Shown here: one piece after another, positions 60,342-64,000 of the stretch
Position numbering within the stretch: position 1 is the first letter of the stretch
How the letters are laid out: the number at the start of each line of letters is the position of its first letter
From: JAFAGX01 sp035623335
Lineage (GTDB): Bacteria; Acidobacteriota; Terriglobia; Terriglobales; Acidobacteriaceae
Assembly: GCA_035623335.1 (NCBI GenBank)
Contig: DASPTQ010000308.1
Location: forward strand, 1 to 64,000
Reading direction: 5' to 3'
Length of the DNA stretch: 64,000 nt
Translations under genes and position numbers: made by a program
The notes under the pieces: model-generated
Seen by the model: the letters and a program-made list of their open reading frames with translations, nothing else
The model's database searches: none
Told to the model about the DNA's origin: nothing

Positions 60342-61142
60342 TCAGATCTGATTTGATTTCTCTACGATGCGCCGGACTTCGCCGGTGACGAAGCTTACAA
60401 AGCGAATCGCATTCTGTTCCACGTCAGGGTTCGTCGAGCCGGAATATTTCAGCCGATTCTCTCTGGCTGCCTGAAGGACCGGGTGCCACTCGGTCGGGAT
60501 GGTTTCGACCGCCCAGGCATAGGCTTGTTCCTTCGAAACCAGTGTCCCGTGATTGGCCGAATAAAGGATGCGGCATGCGGTGAGGACTGCATAGGCGTTG
60601 TGGATGAATGCCCGGTCGGATCGATCCCCGATGTTGGAGTTCAGGCTTTCTTTCAGGTAGTTCAATTCCTCGAGCAGCGCCTCATGGAAGCGTGAACTGG
60701 ACACAGGAGGAGCAATGAGCTTCGCGTCCTTGCCCCACAAGGTGACGCCACACTGCGCAATGTTCATCCAGATGATCGGGTTTCCGTCGGATCCATGCCG
60801 AACGAGTTTTTGGGTGTCGTGATAGAAGCCGCAGCATCGCGACCGATTGTCGAGAAATTCCTGGTCAAGGACGAAGCGCATGTCAATTCGTTGGACCCAG
60901 CGGTTTCGCCGTGCTTGGTTCTGGAACCATGCATCCAGTTCAGCAAACTCACGGTCATCGAGGTCCCGGGTGGTAACCACGATCGAATCAACGTCGCTGC
61001 ATCTCTCTTCGAATGCGTCGTAGGTCAACGAGCCCCACAGATAGATCCCCACAAGATTTTCCCCGAGCATCACCGGGAAATCGGTAGCCATCGCCTGAAG
61101 AAGGCTGGACAGATCCTGCGGGATGTTTTTCGCGAGCGTCAT
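60342..61142 (-). CDS. ANT-like nucleotidyltransferase (streptomycin adenylyltransferase-like)
   Basis: 266 residues. The N-terminal nucleotidyltransferase domain has G-S-L-T-Y-D-A-F, then C-S-D-V-D-S-I-V-V with the D-x-D metal pair. The C-terminal half (A-V-L-T-A-C-R-I-L-Y-S-A, K-E-Q-A-Y-A-W-A) matches the helical domain (DUF4111) of the AadA group. Known AadA enzymes transfer AMP to streptomycin or spectinomycin; a chromosomal, distantly related copy such as this one need not confer resistance. Start at MTLAKNIP; no strong ribosome-binding site. It lies between the kinase fusion gene (convergent) and the ADOP permease gene. Confidence 0.78.
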   Translation of the reverse strand: MTLAKNIPQDLSSLLQAMATDFPVMLGENLVGIYLWGSLTYDAFEERCSDVDSIVVTTRDLDDREFAELDAWFQNQARRNRWVQRIDMRFVLDQEFLDNRSRCCGFYHDTQKLVRHGSDGNPIIWMNIAQCGVTLWGKDAKLIAPPVSSSRFHEALLEELNYLKESLNSNIGDRSDRAFIHNAYAVLTACRILYSANHGTLVSKEQAYAWAVETIPTEWHPVLQAARENRLKYSGSTNPDVEQNAIRFVSFVTGEVRRIVEKSNQI

Positions 61143-61225
61143 CTACTGGCGAAAACAATAGCAGGCAGGACTTAGGCGGCACGCGAACCTGGGCACGCTA
61201 CCAGTAGGCGGCCGAGCGCCCTAGC

Positions 61226-63670
61226 CTATTCGTAACGCAGGGCCAGCATGGGATCGACCCGCGATGCGCGGTAAGCCGGTACGTAGCAGGAGATGAGCGT
61301 TGCCACCAGGAGCAACACCGGCACGAGTGCGAACGTTGGCAGATTCGGGGTCGCCAATCCGAGAAGTCCGGACGCCAGCACGCGCACGGCAGCTGCGGTC
61401 ACTAAGCCGCCAATGGCGATTCCCGCGAGCGACAGCGTTAACCCTTGCTTGAGCACCATGACGAGCACGTCCGCCCGCCGCGCGCCGATGGCCATGCGCA
61501 CGCCGATCTCCCGCGTGCGCCGTGCCACCGAGTAGGCAACCAGCCCGTAGAGTCCGATCAGTGCCAGGGTCAGGCCCATCATGCCCATGGCGGCAACGAT
61601 CTCCATGATGAAGAGCGGTGTCGATACCGCGCGTGTGTGGTAAAAGCTCGACATCGTACGCATGTTGAACACGGGCTGGTTCGCATCCAGCGTGTGTACG
61701 ATCTCGCGCACGGGCCCGGCCAGCACCGCCGGGTCAGCCGAGGTTTCGGTCAGTAACACCATGCGTGTCTGCTGGTCCTGCGCCAACGGCAAGTACAGGA
61801 AAGGCTGTGGGTTTTCGGAGATAAAGATGTATTTCCCGGTCTTGGCCACCCCTACTACCATGCGCCACTTATCTTTATCCGCCGCCAAGCGAAGTCGTTT
61901 GCCTATGGGATCCTGGTTCGGCCAATAGGTCTTTGCGAACTGCTCGTTCACTACTACCACCAGGGGAGTGCCTTCCTTATCGTTGGCGTTGAACGTGCGC
62001 CCGCTGATGATCGGCGTATTCATCACCGAGAAATAGTTCTCGTCCACCACGCTGCCGAGCAGGGACGTGTTTTCCTGCCCCTTGGGAAATTGATACCCCT
62101 CGGGGACAACGTCGAAATTAGCCTGGCCCGGCGCGAAGGGCACGACCTCCGTAAGAGATACGTTGCGCACACCGGGCAAGGCTCGAGCGTGGTCTACCAG
62201 GCTGCGGTAGAAGTCGTGAGTTTGCGCCGGTGTGTAGCGCACCATCGAGGTATCAAACTCGGTCATCAGCAAGTGGTCAGTGCGAAAGCCAGGACTGGAT
62301 AGTAACGTCTTTCGAAAGCCGTCGAGGAGCATTCCGGTTGCGACCAGAAGCACCAGCGAAAGCGCAACCTGTCCGACCACGAGCAGATCCCGGCCCCAGG
62401 TGCGGTGGCGCACCTTTAAGCTGCTCTCGGCGCTCTTCAGCGCCGGGACGAGTTCAACCTTGAAGCTCTTCCACGCCGGCACCAACCCACACACGAGAGC
62501 GCTCAGCAGGGCACACGCCAAGCTGAACATCAACACCCGCGCATCGAGCACCGGGTGGATCACAATCGGCAGGTCCGTCGGTACCTCAAGAGTCTGCAAG
62601 AAGCGAATGCCTCCGTAGGCAAAGACCAGCCCTAGTGTGCAGCCCGCAAGCGCCAGCAGCAGGCTTTCGACCAGAAGCTGCCGCAGCAAGCGGGGGCCGC
62701 TGATGCCTAGGGCCAGGCGTATCGCGATCTCACGCGTACGGGCCCGCGTTTGTCCGAGCAGCAGGTTGGCCACGTTCGCGCAGGCGATGATCAGCACCAC
62801 TCCGACCAGCGCCATCAGCATGCCGATCAGCTGCGCATCGATCGTGTCCTGAACGTATCGGTCCTCGACCTCCGTGCGCACCGCGACCGTGCGGTTCCGG
62901 TCTGTGTCGGGATACTGCTGCTGGAGCGCCTTCCAGATCGTCGCCAGTTCGGCCTGCGCCTGTTGGCGGGTAACGCCCTCCTTCAGCCGCCCTTTGACCT
63001 GAAAGCTGTGGTCGCCGCGCTTCTCCAGGGGATTTTCGGTGGCACCGTTCAGCTGCTGCAACATCATGATCGGGACATAAAACGACGGCCGAAGGTACTG
63101 GTCCACACCGGTAAAGCTGGCCGGGGCCACGCCGACCACGGTGAAATCGATCCCGTTGATCCGGAGCGAGCGCCCAACGAACGATCGATCGGCGCCCAGT
63201 TCGCTCCGCCAGAAATCCTCCGACACCACCATCACTGCGTCTCGACCCGCCACTTGCCCTTCTTCGGGCAGAAAGGCGCGGCCTAGCGCCGGCTGCACGC
63301 CGAGCACAGAGAAGAAGTTGTCCGTTACCGCGACACCGGCGCGCATCTCCGGAACGTCCTTGCTCGAACGCGCCACGCTGAAGGTGGAGATCGCGAGCGC
63401 TACCAGCCCGTCGAAGGAACGCGATTTGTCGCGGAAATCGCGGTAGTCGGGAAACGAAACCATCGTGCCGCCCTGCGGGGAGTCCGTGGCGACCACGACC
63501 ACTTCGCTGGGATTATGAATCGGCAGGGGGCGGAGGAAGAGAGCGTCGGCCATGCTGAACATCGCGCTGTTCGCGCCGATACCCAAGCCCAGGGACAAGG
63601 CAGCGATCAGGGTCAAGGCCCGATTCCGTGCCAATAACCGCAACGCGTGATGGATCTCTTCGAGCAGCAT
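61226..63670 (-). CDS. ADOP-type ABC transporter permease (MacB/FtsX-like)
   Basis: About 814 residues. N-terminal signature A-L-R-L-L-A-R-N-R-A-L-T-L-I-A-A-L-S-L-G-L-G-I-G-A-N-S is cut here into two halves around position 15 and is the start of the Acidobacteriota-type permease family. Two MacB periplasmic core domains alternate with two FtsX domains of about four helices each, ending A-Y-R-A-S-R-V-D-P-M-L-A-L-R-Y-E. The frame opens at 63760, but the ATG at 63670 (M-L-L-E-E-I-H-H) fits the family start. No ATPase gene is adjacent; ADOP permeases are often encoded alone. Probably involved in export or outer-membrane lipid/peptide handling; substrate unknown. Confidence 0.88.
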   Translation of the reverse strand: MLLEEIHHALRLLARNRALTLIAALSLGLGIGANSAMFSMADALFLRPLPIHNPSEVVVVATDSPQGGTMVSFPDYRDFRDKSRSFDGLVALAISTFSVARSSKDVPEMRAGVAVTDNFFSVLGVQPALGRAFLPEEGQVAGRDAVMVVSEDFWRSELGADRSFVGRSLRINGIDFTVVGVAPASFTGVDQYLRPSFYVPIMMLQQLNGATENPLEKRGDHSFQVKGRLKEGVTRQQAQAELATIWKALQQQYPDTDRNRTVAVRTEVEDRYVQDTIDAQLIGMLMALVGVVLIIACANVANLLLGQTRARTREIAIRLALGISGPRLLRQLLVESLLLALAGCTLGLVFAYGGIRFLQTLEVPTDLPIVIHPVLDARVLMFSLACALLSALVCGLVPAWKSFKVELVPALKSAESSLKVRHRTWGRDLLVVGQVALSLVLLVATGMLLDGFRKTLLSSPGFRTDHLLMTEFDTSMVRYTPAQTHDFYRSLVDHARALPGVRNVSLTEVVPFAPGQANFDVVPEGYQFPKGQENTSLLGSVVDENYFSVMNTPIISGRTFNANDKEGTPLVVVVNEQFAKTYWPNQDPIGKRLRLAADKDKWRMVVGVAKTGKYIFISENPQPFLYLPLAQDQQTRMVLLTETSADPAVLAGPVREIVHTLDANQPVFNMRTMSSFYHTRAVSTPLFIMEIVAAMGMMGLTLALIGLYGLVAYSVARRTREIGVRMAIGARRADVLVMVLKQGLTLSLAGIAIGGLVTAAAVRVLASGLLGLATPNLPTFALVPVLLLVATLISCYVPAYRASRVDPMLALRYE

Positions 63671-64000
63671 GACCCAGGGTACGCGGAAAAAACACGATCG
63701 GTTCCGGATTCTAGCACGGGCGCTCGAACACGGTGTCCACCGTGGTCGCAAGAATCCCACGGCTCACATCGGCCCTATGTTTTGTTATCACCGGATTTAG
63801 GTCAAGGCTCCGAAAGGCGGGACGGGGTTTCGATCATGACCATAGACCAAGCGTGCGTCCTCGTGTATGTCTGGCTGGCGCCGGTCAGCAGAGCCATAGG
63901 ATAAGGTAGTCAGCAACAGCTAGAGATCGTGTCGCTGAGGGGCCTGGCGTGTTTACAGAGAGGAGGAACCCTCGCGCTGTAGCTCCAAGAGGACTCGTAT
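63671..64000. other. Right-end non-coding stretch
   Basis: About 330 bases upstream of the ADOP permease gene. Short open frames on the plus strand carry no motif. It should contain the permease promoter. Nothing else recognised before the window ends. Confidence 0.4.

Noticed and set aside
1..64000. CRISPR arrays, insertion sequences, prophage or att sites
   Set aside because: No regularly spaced repeats, transposase, integrase or phage structural genes were seen.

Overview
The window looks like chromosomal DNA of an Acidobacteriota bacterium, most likely of the Terriglobia (Koribacter/Sulfotelmatobacter-like) lineage. This is an inference from gene content: a very large Oar-like TonB-dependent receptor with an N-terminal carboxypeptidase-regulatory domain, a stand-alone ADOP/MacB-type permease, a winged-helix/Ser-Thr kinase/PD40 fusion protein, HAF-repeat and TPR secreted proteins, several exported amidohydrolases and an M28 peptidase, at moderately high GC. 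I recognised no rRNA, tRNA, CRISPR array, phage or insertion sequence.

Left end (1-6.1 kb, all leftward): a tightly overlapping operon encoding a two-subunit molybdenum hydroxylase (FAD subunit, then a fused [2Fe-2S]-molybdopterin subunit), a 6-hydroxynicotinate-reductase-like Fe-S protein, a UPF0280 (ApbE-related) protein and the start of a PF06684 'amino acid synthesis' protein cut by the window edge. Gene order and overlaps suggest one pathway acting on an N-heterocycle (hydroxylation, then ring reduction), with UPF0280 and PF06684 proteins of unknown role. This is the best candidate for an undescribed system here.

6.6-29 kb: exported type I phosphodiesterase, PYROXD2-like flavoprotein, APC permease, MscS channel, two successive NarL-type sensor kinases without a response regulator, two exported amidohydrolases, a SpoIIE-type phosphatase, a cupin enzyme, a TPR protein, a methyltransferase divergent from an AraC regulator, and a zinc alcohol dehydrogenase. 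Three short decayed copies of a Ser/Thr-kinase N-terminus lie in intergenic DNA at about 6.3, 11.7 and 21.8 kb.

30-46 kb is rich in gene debris: a frameshifted carboxymuconolactone-decarboxylase-like gene, a frameshifted Maf gene, a DinB 3' fragment, a cytochrome c-PQQ dehydrogenase with at least three lesions, and a 3' piece of hypF joined directly to a 5'-truncated yceI. Between them are intact genes: a Fic protein whose catalytic His is Gln, a GH63-like glucosidase, an aldo/keto reductase, a TPR protein, MarC, a SemiSWEET with a lipoprotein signal, a DUF481 protein, and hypA-hypB with no hydrogenase in view.

46-64 kb: a DUF4239 membrane protein, M28 peptidase, MFS carboxylate transporter, Oar-like receptor, leucine-rich-repeat protein, HAF-repeat protein, the winged-helix kinase fusion, an ANT-like nucleotidyltransferase and the ADOP permease. 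The right 330 bases hold no gene I can support.
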